Assembly (NCBI GenBank): GCA_035578175.1
Contig: JAQMRL010000003.1
Span: 98,005,969 to 98,069,968 of the forward strand
Reading direction: 5' to 3'
Source: Catonia carolina
Lineage: Eukaryota > Arthropoda > Insecta > Hemiptera > Achilidae
Length of the DNA: 64,000 bases
Shown here: one piece after another, positions 1 through 11,189 of the stretch
How positions within the stretch are numbered: the stretch's first letter is position 1
Layout: each line of letters begins with the position of its first letter
The notes under the pieces: model-generated
What the model saw: the letters and a program-made list of their open reading frames with translations, nothing else
Told to the model about the DNA's origin: nothing
The model's database searches: none
Translations under genes and position numbers: made by a program

Positions 1-28
1 TAACTTTGTTTATTTATTTACGAGTATC

Positions 29-145
29 ATGGTGGGAATGATAGATCCAGAGTTTGCTGTTAATCGAGAGCGTGTGCTCAAATTAATGGATGAGAGGACA
101 AAAATTGAAACTGAAATTAGAGCTTTACAGTCAGTGTTGGATCAT
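29..145 (+). CDS. PSMD9: PSMD9 exon 1 (coding part)
   Basis: Codes residues 1-39, a charged helical segment (RERVLKLMDERTKIETEIRA) typical of the N-terminal coiled coil. It ends in phase 0 at the donor CAT|GTAAGT. There is no clear upstream acceptor in the first 28 bases, so this is probably the first coding exon, though the window edge prevents certainty. Confidence 0.85.
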
Positions 146-3100
146 GTAAGTAGGACTGTGTCAGATAACTAGAGTGACGTTTGTTTCGTGTACATAATTT
201 AGTTGAATTATATTATTTTCTTTACAATTTACCACTTATCAGTTATCAGTTATTGGCCCGTAAGACCCAAATAATTTCAGCCTGTTTAGGTAACTTTTGT
301 TACAAATATAAACATTTGGTTATCTGCTATCTTCTCTATTATAATGATAGAAAGGAATGACTTAATTACTTTTTTCTTAAATAATTTTACATTTGAACAA
401 ATTGATGGCTTGATAATCAATTTAAAGTACAGTAGTAGCATTACTAGTTCAACAAAATGTCCAAAAATAGTTTAATATTTTACTGTATTGAAAAATATGG
501 CTGCTATCTGTAAATGGAGTATTAGTGGGAAATATGCGAGAAGAACCAATTGTGTGTCTATCTAAGGTTGGGAAAATAAAAGGAACTTATTAGAATGCAC
601 CAGTACATCTAGATACAGCATGAATGCAAACTTGTAAAATAAATAAACTTAGACATGCGTAACAAAACTGTGTGCCAGTCAGTTTCTATGCTGTATGCAT
701 TGAATTTTAAGAGATAGCAGTTCATATGAATAACAGTTTCAGCTAATGATTTTGATGCTATAAGTAGATTGTTTATTAAACTCTAGCTGCCTCTGAACCT
801 GGTATTTGCATTGTAATGTCGTGTCCATTACTATTATTCCTGGATGGATGAATTATAGAATCTGATTTAAAAACAAACGAGTTGGTTAAGATTATAGTAG
901 TTCTTTATTTGTGTACTTTCTGTTGCGAAGAACAATGTATTTGTCCTTTTTAACCCTTTGCGGTCTCTAAGCTATTTTAGGAAAGTTACTCTCAACTCGA
1001 ATGGCCAGCCCTGCTGGACACGGCCCGTTCTATATCAGCTGTTGGTCAGTTTTACTAGTATAACCCACTAGCAAAGCACAGTAATTTACTAGCACTGCTG
1101 GCCACTACTGATTTCCTTTTCAGCTCGTCCGGCCAGCATAGATGGCCATTCTAAGAAATTTGTTTAAAATTGTTTAGTATTTTTCCGGAAGGTTGCACCA
1201 CTCATAGGGAAAAGACAATTTGTAAATAGTATCTAAAGTAACAGTTATTATTTTGTCCATTTTTAACATTTAATATTTTATTATGTTTGACAGTGCTTAG
1301 CAAACTTTAAATGTCATTTTATTTGCCATTTCATTAGCTTTCAATAAAACATAACAATATTAGACTTTGAATTCATTTTGGATTTTTAATGTGTAAAACC
1401 TTAGGCCTTATCACATTTATAGATTGAAACAAAAAACTTGATATAAGTTGGTGTAGCAGGGATGGCAGAATGGTGGCCAACCTAACAGAGAAACCATCAT
1501 GACCAGCAGTGCTGGCTGTATGACCTGAGAGGCACGGCGCTGTGAAAACAATGATGAGCTGACTCAGTAACAGCTGTGGCCAACACTGCTGGCCATTCGA
1601 GGATAAAGGGTTAAGTGTTGAAGTGGAGAATAAGCTCAGAGGGACTACATATATGCACAAGTTTAATTATCGATGGTTCTTCCTGTTATACTTTTTTTTG
1701 TCTTAGCTATATTATAATGTCATAATATATTTAATTGTTTAGTTCATAAGCCAACAAGCCGTTTTGAGCCACTAAAAGTTATGCCTAGTGAAAAATTATT
1801 TTTATCATTTATTTAAAAATAGAAAATAGTATTTATTCATATTATGAAAGCACTTTATGTTCCACTATAATCCTGGCATCAACAGGTCAAAAGCAATTCC
1901 TGCTTGACAACTATCGGAATAGGATTCCCTCCGTTCCCCACTTCTTCCATTCCCGTTTGCACTGTGTGCCAGATCATATACATTGGTACGCACAACACAA
2001 ATGAGCAATTAATATGAATATCACTTGTATTAGATTCTTGTTATCCATAACATTTTGTACAGATTATGTGACCACCAGCAGAAAGTCATTAGTGTTTCCA
2101 TGGTTTTTGTTTACTATTAGGTAGTGCAGTCATAATATATAACACAGTAAGTTCTTAATTTATAATGTTGACTGTAAATCTAAATAATTAGAGCCCATTA
2201 GCCCATTTTTTAAATTTTTCAAAACTTCAGTTATCATGAAATAACAACTGAAAACATTACTATTATTTCATGATAACAGCTGAAAAATGTACTAAGAAAA
2301 TACACAGTGATTGATAAATCACTAGTATTTATTAAAAGTAACGGTGAACGCAAAATCACTGTCACCGTGATCACGGTGACTGGTTGAAACAGTGAACGCT
2401 CTTCACTAGTGCGGAAGGGAGGGAATCCTATTTCGAAACTTGTCAGACAGTAGTTGTAACACTTGTCTTGCAAGAAATGAGAAATATGAGTAGTTAATTA
2501 CTTATACAGTGTGTTTGTAACTTGTATATCTGATGAGGTCTATAACTATAGTAGCACAGTCAAGTGATATGCATTCTATTTGATTTTATTATATTCCAGA
2601 ATCATGTTGGTATGGATGATCCTCTAGTGGATGGTCAAGGATTTCCAAGAAATGACATTGACGTGTATCAAGTCAGACATGCCAGACATAAAATAATTTG
2701 TAAGTATTCATTTATAAATAAATTTTTGAAATTCATCCAGCCAACCATTAATATAAATTACAGTATCAATGAAATTTATCACCTTACCTTTAATAAACTT
2801 AAAAATCTGGTGTGAAACACTCACACAACTTTCTCTTGCCAATCCAAATAATTAACAATAAACCTAACGTTAGAAATAAACAAAAAACTAACCTCAATAA
2901 ACATAACCTAATTTTAATCATATAATTTATGAAAGACGCAAAATGAAAATCAACCTTAGTTTTTTTTTTCTTTTTAAATTTCTAATATGTGTACGTTGCA
3001 ATCTGTTTAATTCTGAACAATAAGCAACCCCATGACCCAATGAGATGAGGATGATATGTATGACATGTAAATGAGGTGTAGTCTTGTACAGACTCAGGCC

Positions 3101-6100
3101 GACCATTCCTGAGAGAGTATGGTTAATTGAACCCCAACCATCAAAGTACACCGGTAACCACTGTCGAGCATTCAAATCCGTATAAAAGTAACTACCTTTA
3201 CTAGGATTTGAACCAGGAACCTTCGTCTCCGAAAATTAGCTGTTTAATAGCTGATTTTGGTGACGACTTTACCTCTAGACCAGGGGTCTCTAGAGATGTG
3301 GGCCGGGTAAATACCCAGTGGGAAGGTAAATATAAATAGGGTATTTACCCAGTGGTCGTTTAAATACCCAAAATGAGGGTATTTTCAGTTATTGAGCTTT
3401 TTATTACACTTTTTTAATTGTTGATGAAGTGTTGGACGAACAGGGACTGAAACACAGCTATTTGATGCCTTAAATTGAAATCAGGAACAATATTCATCCT
3501 TCAAAACTAAACTAAAGGAAAATTGACGTGCGGGTATTTATATGTTTTGGCACTGTAACACCGTAACCTTTCTGTATTGGTTCTTAAAGAGTGTTTTTCT
3601 TAAACTAAAGTAATATATTGGATAACATATTGTTGTTGTTTAGTTTTTAAAATTTTTAATACATAGGCCTACCAAGGTATTGAGAAGGTCGAGTTTCATT
3701 AGGGTACCGACCGGTACTGAAAATGAGCAACAAAGACATAGGAGGGAAAAGTGCTTGCTATTTTTGTAGTAAGAGTAGGCTATATGTATATAATTGAAAG
3801 ATGTATACTTCAGAACTCAATAAGTAACAAAATATTTAATAGAAAGGACATTAATTATAAAAAAATGCTTATAATAGGTTTAAAATCAATAGAAGCCTCA
3901 AGGTCAAACTTCAATTAAGTCATATGGTTCATATAAACATATGTTTAACTGCATTAATTTATAAAGTGACCTTGAAGCTTCTATTGATTTTGCTCTTACT
4001 ATAGTAGAAGTGCTTGAGTTTATTCTTTTAAATTTAAATATAAAAAAATAAATATTAATTTTTTAATCTTGCTTTAAACCACTATAAATGCATGTCAGGA
4101 ATTTTTTCCAACAACTGAAAGGGCTGGACAGATAGCTTAATTGTCACACAACTGGAATCTGCTAAACAAAACTCCAAAATCAAAAAAAGAAAAGAGACCA
4201 AGGAAACAAAGTGGGTACAGTGAAACAGAAGTTGAAATCAAAAATAATGATCAAATGCAAGTTTCCTGTAGTGACGATAGCGAGAACGAGGGCAGCGATG
4301 ATGGCCACATTTCGCTCTCGGATGAAGAGTACCTCTCTGAGCGTGAAGAAGACTCAAATTAGAAAAAATGTTGTTAGGCTACTTTATGATATTTTGTTTT
4401 TTTACATCAAAAGGTGTTGTAATTCTTCTGATGTAGGCCTACATTACTTTGAATTTCTTTAGTAAATGATAAAAACTATTCTAAACAAAATTTGATTTTG
4501 ATTTGACCCAAGTTGTACTTCTACTACTCAGCTGATATTTTTCATTGTAAAACATAAACATTGTGTTGAAAACGGTATATTGCACCTTTTGTAGAACTTT
4601 GCCAATGCTCTAAATTAATTTCCACTAATTGTTATCTCATTGTTTGCAAAAAGGCCTAGTTCAGTTGTAACTCTGAGTTTTCAGGTTATAAATATTGAAT
4701 TGTATCTTCTTATCCAATTAGTCATAATTAAATTAAATTGTTATTAACTGTTTAATCTTATTATATTTCTAAAAAGTTAATATAGAATAGGCCTAGTTTG
4801 CATATTGGTACCTTTTTTAGGGTTCAACTTTCTGCGACACATGATTTTTAATGTAATATCAAAAATACCTGGGTATTTACCCCGATTTATAAGTACCTGG
4901 GTATTTCAAATCCCTAGGGGTCTCCAACCTTTTTTACTCAAGGGCCACATTGTAAATTTTTGGAGGAAAGGCGGGCCAGCAATATTTCAGTTCAGAAAGT
5001 CTAGCCCCCCCACCATACACCCTCGAAGTTTTTTTCTAATTAAGAGCTCAGTGGTGGTTTTTGAGATTTTCTTGCTTAGTTTTTTAAGTTGCTATATTTC
5101 CTTATTTATCTTTGTTTTCGACTAACTAAAATTCTTTACGTGATTGTAAAAAAAAGCTGTGACCAAAACAAATAATTATATTTGCTATAAAATATATATA
5201 TTTCTGTAAAAGGAGTTTTCAAGTAGGCTTAATGAAAACACAGGTGATACAAAACCAAATCTTTTCAATTTACTACAAAATGTACTTAATTGAATTTTAA
5301 AGAAAACTTGACAATACATGAGTTTACAATACGTGTAAAGCTTAAAAAGAACAATTATTTTTTTTAGTGAGAAGATTGCATTTGTTTGCCACTTAAAATT
5401 TCAGCCCATTTAGGTTCAAACAATGGTTGATCACTACTTGTTTACGGCTAGTTTTACACTTGTTGAGAAAAGAAGTGGCAAGTGAGAGACGAGTACTGTA
5501 CTCATATTTAATGGTAAAAATTCTTAAAAGGAAATATGTTATCAAATAAAAATTTTTTTCAGTATGCTAGCTTTCCGCGGGCTGGAAAAAATCTGTTCCC
5601 GGGCCGGATGTGGCCCGCGGGCCGTAGGTTGGAGACCCCTGCTCTAGACCAACCCGGTGGGTTCAACCTCAGTTTGACTTAAAAATACAGAAAATCACTC
5701 TTTTTCACGCTAAACTAGGCTCTGTTGAGAAAAATGCTTTAAATAAAAGTTGTACTTTGTTTAATTTCCTATAAATTTAATTATATTTTTATTTATTTAT
5801 TTATTTTTATTTATATTTATATTATTATTTAATTATATACACTTTTGTTGTAAAATGCCGAAATGATACTAAGGCTGAAATCTTTAAAAAATTTATTTTT
5901 CACATGTTTTCGTGAGAAAAAAACAGAAAATTGCTAATTACTGCTAAACTAAGTGTTACACAAAAAAATGTTAGAAATAAAAGTTGTAGAATTTTAAATT
6001 CTCTACAACTTTAATTGTATACATTTTTGCGGTAAAATGCATATTAAAGCCGAAATCTTTAAAAAAACAATTTTTTTACGTGAAAACAGCCTCGCTAAGA

Positions 6101-9100
6101 ATTTCAGCAAACATGGCGCCTACCCTATCTTGTAGAGCATAAAAAATTTAGTGAACCAGGCGATTTTCAAAAAAAATTGTAGGACCAGTTTTTGAGAAAA
6201 TCGCAAAAAGTGAAAAATGACGAATAAACTACTACTTCCGGTTGACCGATTTTGATGAAAATGTTAGTGTTGGGTCCGGTAGTGGTATGTAACGTAAGTT
6301 TCAAGTTCGTATGAGGCTCCGTTCTTGAGATATTCTGTTCACACACACACACAGACCAATCGCTAAAAACATGTTTTTTTGGGTTCAGGGGGTCTGAAAA
6401 CGTGTAGATCCGGTGAAAACTCGATTTCGAAAAATCGACATGAAAACAATACTTTCCTTCCTATATATTCATATAGGCAAGAGAAAGTAAAAATTTTACT
6501 GTAGGCTACATTTTTATGGCAACCTATATGAACTTTCTGCAAGAGAAAATTTGAAATTTTATAAATAGCTTTTCGTCAGTGGAAGTATGCCTTCAGTTGA
6601 TCATTGAATTGAGTTTACATAATTAATAAATATCAAATTATGGTTTATGTAATTTAATTATTACTTTGTTTTAGGTTTGCGCAATGATTTGAATGCTTTA
6701 ATGAAAATGATTGAAGAGGGTTTACATGCAGTCCATGCTGGTGCAAGTGGTAGTAGCATGGATGTTAGTGACAGTAATGCCAATAATCTAGACACAAGCA
6801 GTCTCTCTGAACCAATTGCACGTGTCAAAACGGTTGTCCCCGAATCACCAGCTTTCATATCAGTAAGTATTTACAAATTGTATGTCATGCAGTTAATTTA
6901 TTTTTGTAAATGTGATTAATTGTGCCAGATATAAAAATAATACATGGAATCATTTTTTTTTGGTAATTCCTAATTTTTGTACGTTGCAATCTGTTCAATT
7001 CAGAACAATAAGCAACCCCATGACCCAATGAGATGTAGTCTTGTACAGACTCAGGTCGACCATTCCTGAGAGAGTATGGTTAATTGAACCCCAACCATTA
7101 AAGTACACCGGTAACCACTGTCTAGTATTCAAATCCGTATAAAAGTAACTATCTTAACTAGGATTTGAACCAGGAACCTTTGTCTCCGAAAGTCAGCTGT
7201 TAAACAGCTGATTTTGGCGACAACTTTACCTCTAGACCAACCCGGTGGATTGAATTATTTAAAAGATTACATTGTTTAATTGTAGAAAAATGAGATTTAG
7301 GAATTTAAATTTTGTTTTTAATTTTTAATTTATTGATAAGTTATTTAAAACTAATGGACAGTTTTTCTTTAACGATATTGTTCCACCTACTGGTGTTGGC
7401 AGCTATTCTACAGGGTGATTTTTTTAGTCCTGTTACCCAATTGTTAATGTCTGGTAATTTTTTTCTAAGAAAGGGATATTTTGTTTTGTGACACAAAGTT
7501 GGTAGCCCTACTCAACCGGTATAGATACGACAGTTTGAGTTGATTCTCCTTGAGTTGCGTAAAATTTTGTGCTGTTTCCAGTTGTGTTACAAACAGAATG
7601 TCTTTTACCCTAGAACAACGGTTTTCATTCTTGAACAATATTTTGCTACAAAATCGTATGCGAGTGTAAAAGAATCATTTCAAATTAAATTTTTTGGTGT
7701 TCCTCCACTCTATTCTAGTCAATTTCTAGGCTAACTAACTGATTTTTAGAGGCAGGTATTGTTTGCAGCAGAAAACGTAGTGGTCGACCAACTCTCTTGA
7801 CAGATGACGTTAAGAGAATGTGAAAACAAGATTGCTCAATTCTCCATGGAAAAGTTTACAAAAACTTTCCTCGCATGTTGATTTGTCATGTTCGAGTGCT
7901 CAGAAAGCTGCTAAAAAATTGAAATTGTATCCGTATCACATACGATTAATTCTAGAGCTTCAGCCTCCAGATTTAAACACGAGATTGTTTTAGGATAAAG
8001 ACATTCTGTTCGTAGCACGACCGGAAATGGCACAAAATTTTACACAGCTCAAGGAGAATCAACTCACACTGCCATATCCGTACTGGTTGAGTAGGGCTAC
8101 CAACTTAGTGTCACAAAACAAAATTTAATTTTTTTAGAAAAATATTACCAGACATTAACAATTGGGTAACAGGACTAAAAAATCACTCTGTATAACCTTA
8201 CTTGTACAGTATTGAGTCATTCTGTATAAAATTATTGCAATTCTAGTACTTTTTATACGTTACCATCTCAGATTTCATGATTAAATTTGGCATATAGGTA
8301 GTCATTCTCTAGATTAGGAAAATACCACATATTTTTGGAATATCTCAATCAGTTTTGAAATTATTGTTAGAGGTAAAGTGCCAAAAACTGGGTAAAAATG
8401 ATGCTGCCATTTTCAAATTGCATTGTGGCCCTTCTAGTTGAAACAAAGAGCTAGAAAAAGAGTCATTTGAAAGCTCTTTTTTTGCCGGCCGCATTGGCGT
8501 AGTTGGAAATGTGCTCGCCTCTCATCATGCGGTCTTGGGTTCGAATCCCATTCAGGCACGGCATATTTTCATACGTTACAATAAATCATTTCATCCTTCA
8601 CCGTCTGCATTAACAGTCTGACGTTAAACCAAAAAAATAAAGCTCTTTTAATGACCTTTCATATGACATACAACACTATACAATTTAAGAGAAAAAAAAT
8701 TTTCCAAATTCAAAGTCAAAGCTTTGGTTTTGAATTTTTCAAAATGCCTACCTTTAAAAATTTTCAAAAAATTGGTTTTCTTTATACTTTTAATAACTGT
8801 TTTATTTTTTGTTTTATGTTCAACTGTTTTCCAATTACTGATAATGCAGATGGTGAGAAGGATAATAGATGAAAATGAGTAATGAAAAAATGCCAGACCT
8901 GACCAGGAATCGAACCTGGAACCCCGGCATAAAAGCTAGTTGCGCTAACCACTATGCCAACGGGCCGGCCACTTTTAATAACTGATTCTGAAATTCATTA
9001 TGGGTTTACATTCAAAAATATCTTTTCAAGGCCTGTACAAGATAAGCTACTTTTAGAAATGCTTGGAGGTGCATTGTTAAAACAGCTGACTACATAAAAT

Positions 9101-10583
9101 TATGACATGCATTAGCTATGTCCAAAAACCATAACGAATATTTTAAAATACTACACTAAATTAAAGCCTGTTCTTTCCTACGTTGATTGGTTTGACTTAG
9201 ATTATGTTATTTTAAAACTAGGGGGAGATGCAGCAATTTATGCATAAAGATTTTAGCCTGTTTTTTCGTTAATGTGGTTTTTAAACGTTCGTTACTCTTT
9301 CCAGGCTTTTCATAAAAGAACGGCGTTTAAGTATGTTGAAGATCAGAGTTTTCTCTATATAAACATTTTAAAATAGAAGTCTGATGTTCCATTTTAAAAT
9401 GCCGGCCATTCAAAAAAAAATGTATTTTGGCTTTGTGTAAAGATAAAGAAATGATTTTTGGACTGAACTATGCATTTTTACAACAGTATTGTGCCATGTA
9501 TCATATTTTGCATGTATTATATTTTTGCATGTATCATATTTTGGAAACTGAGCTCTATAGCGGTATCCACTCCCAGTATAGTCGTTAAGAAAAACAAACT
9601 TCTATGTTTTCCTGCTGCAACTAATTCCGTAGCTCATTTTGAATTATTTAACGATGTTTTTATTTTTAAAAAAAATAACCACTTTGCTTGACATAGTATT
9701 GTTGTGAAAATGAATGGTTCGGTCCAAAAATCATTCCTTACCTTTATGTGGAGCCAAAAAACCACTTTTTTAAAAAACGGCCAGTATATTAAAACGGAAC
9801 ATGAGATTTAACTTTTAAAATATTCATATTATAGAAAAAACTCTGATCTTCAATGTACTTAAATGCCGATTTTTGTGAAAAGCCTGGACGGAGTAACGGA
9901 CGTTGAAAAACCACATTAATGGAAAACCGGCTAAAAACTGAGTACTTTTTTGCATAAATTGTTGGAGTTATCTTCGATTAATTTCTAAATAAAACAACCT
10001 AAATCAAACCAATCAATGCAGGAAAGAACAGGGTTTAATTTAGTGTAGTGTTCAAAAATATTCGTTGTCAGTATTTTTTGAGATAAAGCTCTTCGACCGA
10101 ATGTGGGAAGGTGGTATACCTATAAGCGCATGCGATGTAGCATGCGACATCCCAAGTTGAAAAAGAAAGCGCTCGAGTGTGGACATACCTATAGTGTTTG
10201 ATGAAAACCAATTAATTCAGATTTATTTCTGTTATATGCGAGTAAAATTTTATGGTGAGTACATTATCAAAATCAATCATAAAATGTATACCATAATCAA
10301 TTCATTCTTGTTTGGCGCTTTATTTTATGTTATTTTATTTTATGTTTTTTAGGGTTTACTCACGGATGATCTTGTAATAGAATTTGGTTCTGTCAATGCA
10401 AATAACTTTAAATCATTGGAAGATATTTCAAAAGTTGTACAACATTCAGTTAATAACACAGTAAATTTAATCATTCAAAGAGGTCATTCCAAGTTGCCTT
10501 TACAGTTATGCCCTAAACAGTGGAGTGGTAGAGGACTTCTTGGTTGTACTCTTTTACCTATTGATAATAATGTTGAACGGTAA
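29..10583 (+). CDS. PSMD9: 26S proteasome non-ATPase regulatory subunit 9 (p27, PDZ assembly chaperone), 4 exons
   Basis: Four exons (29-145, 2600-2699, 6675-6862, 10353-10583) join in frame into 211 codons plus stop, all with GT/AG borders and phases 0, 1 and 0. In this family the protein is a cytosolic/nuclear chaperone that helps build the proteasome base with Rpt (PSMC) ATPases and is not part of the mature particle. Residues about 1-90 form the helical N-terminal domain, with the family signature GMDDPLVDGQGFPRNDID (about 43-60) and VYQVRHARHKIICLRND. Residues about 118-211 are the PDZ domain, with SPAFISGLLTDD, EFGSVN and the C-terminal WSGRGLLGC. Length matches the usual 200-225 residues. 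The start at 29 is the first ATG; a second in-frame ATG lies at 38. Only 28 bases precede it, so 5' UTR and promoter are outside the window. Exons carry no stops, so the gene looks functional despite about 9.8 kb of repeat-rich introns. Confidence 0.95.
954..1610. mobile_element. piggyBac-like non-autonomous element (TTAA target) in PSMD9 intron 1
   Basis: Bounded by TTAA on both sides (950-953 and 1611-1614). Both ends begin CCCTTT when read inward, and both carry an inner CTCGAATGGCCAGC-type block, so the ends are inverted repeats. 657 bp with no transposase. TTAA duplication with a CCCT-type terminus is the established hallmark of piggyBac elements. Confidence 0.7.
1906..2444. mobile_element. 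short inverted-repeat element in PSMD9 intron 1
   Basis: The outer segments (1906-1940 and 2410-2444) are inverted copies sharing ATAGGATTCCCTCC. The interior holds two further hairpins: a 15-bp stem at 2230-2244/2263-2277 and a 20-bp perfect palindrome at 2361-2380. No coding capacity. It resembles a MITE of unassigned superfamily; target duplication is not clear. Confidence 0.5.
2600..2699 (+). CDS. PSMD9: PSMD9 exon 2
   Basis: Acceptor TATTCCAG|AATCATG, donor ATTT|GTAAGT; 100 nt, entering in phase 0 and leaving in phase 1. Codes residues 40-72 plus the first base of Cys73. Holds the most conserved block of the family (GMDDPLVD, FPRNDIDVYQVR). Confidence 0.93.
3281..5641. mobile_element. 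hAT element A, inserted in the SINE
   Basis: Starts CAGGGGTCTC and ends GAGACCCCTG (inverted termini) and is flanked by an exact 8-bp duplication CTCTAGAC at 3273-3280 and 5642-5649, the hAT target-duplication length. Excluding the nested element it is about 730 bp, with inward ends rich in GGGCCGG/GGCCC as in many hAT families. No transposase remains. Confidence 0.85.
3291..4916. mobile_element. hAT element B, inserted inside hAT element A
   Basis: Termini TAGAGATGTG and (reverse complement of the right end) TAGGGATTTG; flanked by an exact 8-bp duplication GGGGTCTC at 3283-3290 and 4917-4924, which is the terminal sequence of element A. Both ends share an inverted TAAATACCCAG block. 1626 bp. 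A short reading frame with an acidic Ser/Asp/Glu-rich tail (4141-4362) and an ATG-led piece near 3723 may be leftovers of a transposase; neither is identifiable. Confidence 0.8.
6675..6862 (+). CDS. PSMD9: PSMD9 exon 3
   Basis: Acceptor TTGTTTTAG|GTTTGCG, donor ATATCA|GTAAGT; 188 nt. The split Cys73 codon is completed and the frame gives LRNDLNALMKMIEEGLHA, then a low-conservation Ser/Asn/Ala linker, then the start of the PDZ fold (IARVKTVVPESPAFIS). Confidence 0.93.
6962..7248 (-). mobile_element. tRNA-headed SINE (family 1) in PSMD9 intron 3
   Basis: On the minus strand it begins CCACCGGGTTGG, with an A box (TGGTCTAGAGG) and B box (GGTTCAAATCC) spaced as in a tRNA promoter. A tRNA-unrelated body follows, ending TTGCAACGTAC near 6981. 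It matches the copy at 55858-56180. A roughly 30-bp segment of the body (TTTACACGTCATAC region) is deleted here. Confidence 0.75.
7411..8190 (+). mobile_element. decayed Tc1/mariner-like element with DUF4817-type transposase remnant (copy 1)
   Basis: Ends CAGGGTGATT and (right end) AATCACTCTG, TA on both sides, with inverted repeats of well over 100 bp reaching the segment AAGGAGAATCAACTC. The interior has a broken reading frame from the ATG at 7598 (MSFTLEQRFFILEQYFATKS), then in shifted frames RKRSGRPTLLTDDVK and LKLYPYHIRLILELQPPD. These are the helix-turn-helix part of the DUF4817 transposases common in arthropods. The DDE catalytic half is missing, so it is non-autonomous. Confidence 0.7.
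8481..8638 (+). mobile_element. tRNA-headed SINE (family 2)
   Basis: Begins GCCGGCCGCATTGGCGTAG; B box GGTTCGAATCCC near 8537; body ends in CCAAAAAAAT. Exact 11-bp target duplication AAAGCTCTTTT at 8470-8480 and 8639-8649, so its borders are firm. About 158 bp, Pol III-type. Confidence 0.85.
8893..8970 (-). mobile_element. tRNA-like SINE head fragment (family 3)
   Basis: On the minus strand it reads GGCCGGCCCGTTGGCATAG (A-box-like TGGCATAGTGGTTAGCGC) and then GGTTCGATTCC (B box). It resembles a tRNA but lacks a coherent acceptor stem, and related degraded pieces occur at 11190-11240 and 11445-11522. It is therefore more likely a SINE head than a tRNA gene. Confidence 0.55.
9132..10072. mobile_element. 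large fold-back element in PSMD9 intron 3
   Basis: The left arm (about 9132-9492) and right arm (about 9690-10072) are diverged inverted copies of each other. Matching blocks include TACACTAAATTAAA near the outside and GATTTTTGGAC near the centre. The roughly 200-base spacer contains short direct repeats of TGCATGTATCATATTTT. No coding capacity. Confidence 0.65.
10353..10583 (+). CDS. PSMD9: PSMD9 exon 4 (terminal coding exon)
   Basis: Acceptor TATGTTTTTTAG|GGTTTAC; 76 codons to TAA at 10581-10583. Codes the rest of the PDZ domain (GLLTDDLVIEFGSVNANN, VVQHS, LIIQRG) and the family C-terminus (CPKQWSGRGLLGCTLLPID). Joining after SPAFIS aligns without gap to the PDZ carboxylate-binding region known in this family. 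Confidence 0.93.
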   Translation, partial: GLLTDDLVIEFGSVNANNFKSLEDISKVVQHSVNNTVNLIIQRGHSKLPLQLCPKQWSGRGLLGCTLLPIDNNVER

Positions 10584-10714
10584 ATGAAGTTACTTTATTA
10601 TTAACTCCATACGATCTGTATTACTGTATTATTTGGTGTGTGATATTAAAGGATTGAGGCAGTTTATTTTTTTGTGAACATCAAATTTGTATTTTGTTTG
10701 TAAATATGTATTTC

Positions 10715-10720
10715 AATAAA
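10715..10720 (+). promoter_or_regulatory. candidate polyadenylation signal of PSMD9
   Basis: AATAAA 132 bases after the PSMD9 stop codon, followed by T-rich sequence. It is the first canonical hexamer downstream. Cleavage-site use is inferred. Confidence 0.55.
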
Positions 10721-11189
10721 TTATTTTAAAATTTGTTAACTGATATGTATTCTTTTGTTGTAAATGTGTATTTTTAAGTAAATATTATTAATTAAATCAA
10801 AATATATTTTATTCTTCAAATCACCAGTAATATAATGCATGAATTCCACATCTTCAGTAATTTTTTTATGTTATCTTAAATTTTAAACATCCTAAATCCA
10901 CCATGGTAGTAGGTAAGGATTCAGTCGATTATTAAACTATATTTAAAATGGCCTTGCCAACTTAATTAGATTGTTGTCATATTCAATTTGTGAGTTGCCC
11001 TGCCTTTCACATTCACAAAAAGTAACAAATACTCGGATGTGTGCACCTATGCACACACTTCACATCGTGCATATCAAGCAAAATGTTTTTTTTTTTTAGT
11101 TTAAAGTCGCATTAAGTAAGAGCTTGGTCATTAGTAACTATAGTGGGATATGTAACTGTGGGTTTTAATGTGTGAAAATTTCTAGACCC
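10721..11189. other. no feature seen
   Basis: AT-rich sequence downstream of PSMD9; no coding frame, repeat match or RNA recognised. Confidence 0.6.

Larger units (their letters stand above)
2963..5662 (-). mobile_element. tRNA-headed SINE (family 1), split by hAT elements
   Basis: Minus-strand SINE whose poly(A) appears as a T-run from 2960. Its 5' head (5650-5662) reads CCACCGGGTTGG on the minus strand. Box B GGTTCAAATCC and the downstream body are in 2982-3272. A near-exact 13-bp target duplication (TCAACCTYAGTTT, one mismatch) flanks it at 2950-2962 and 5663-5675. The hAT at 3281-5641 interrupts the A box. Confidence 0.75.
2803..6490 (-). mobile_element. helentron-like (DINE-1/HINE type) repeat, split by a nested SINE and two hATs
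   Basis: The two outer parts (2803-2962 and 5663-6490) match the roughly 1-kb family described at 27671-28614, read on the minus strand. The 6490 end carries the 5' terminal ACTTTCTCTTGCC inverted repeat and the 2803 end carries the 3' hairpin and subterminal copy. A short (CA) tract lies near 6330-6350. The middle is displaced by a SINE that itself contains two hAT elements. The copy lies in PSMD9 intron 2, starting about 100 bases after the exon 2 donor. Confidence 0.65.

Noticed and set aside
4141..4362. 73-codon acidic frame as an independent gene
   Set aside because: It lies wholly within hAT element B, so it is at best a transposase leftover.
8893..8970. tRNA gene
   Set aside because: Box A and box B resemble a tRNA, but the acceptor stem does not pair and related fragments occur nearby; better explained as a SINE head.
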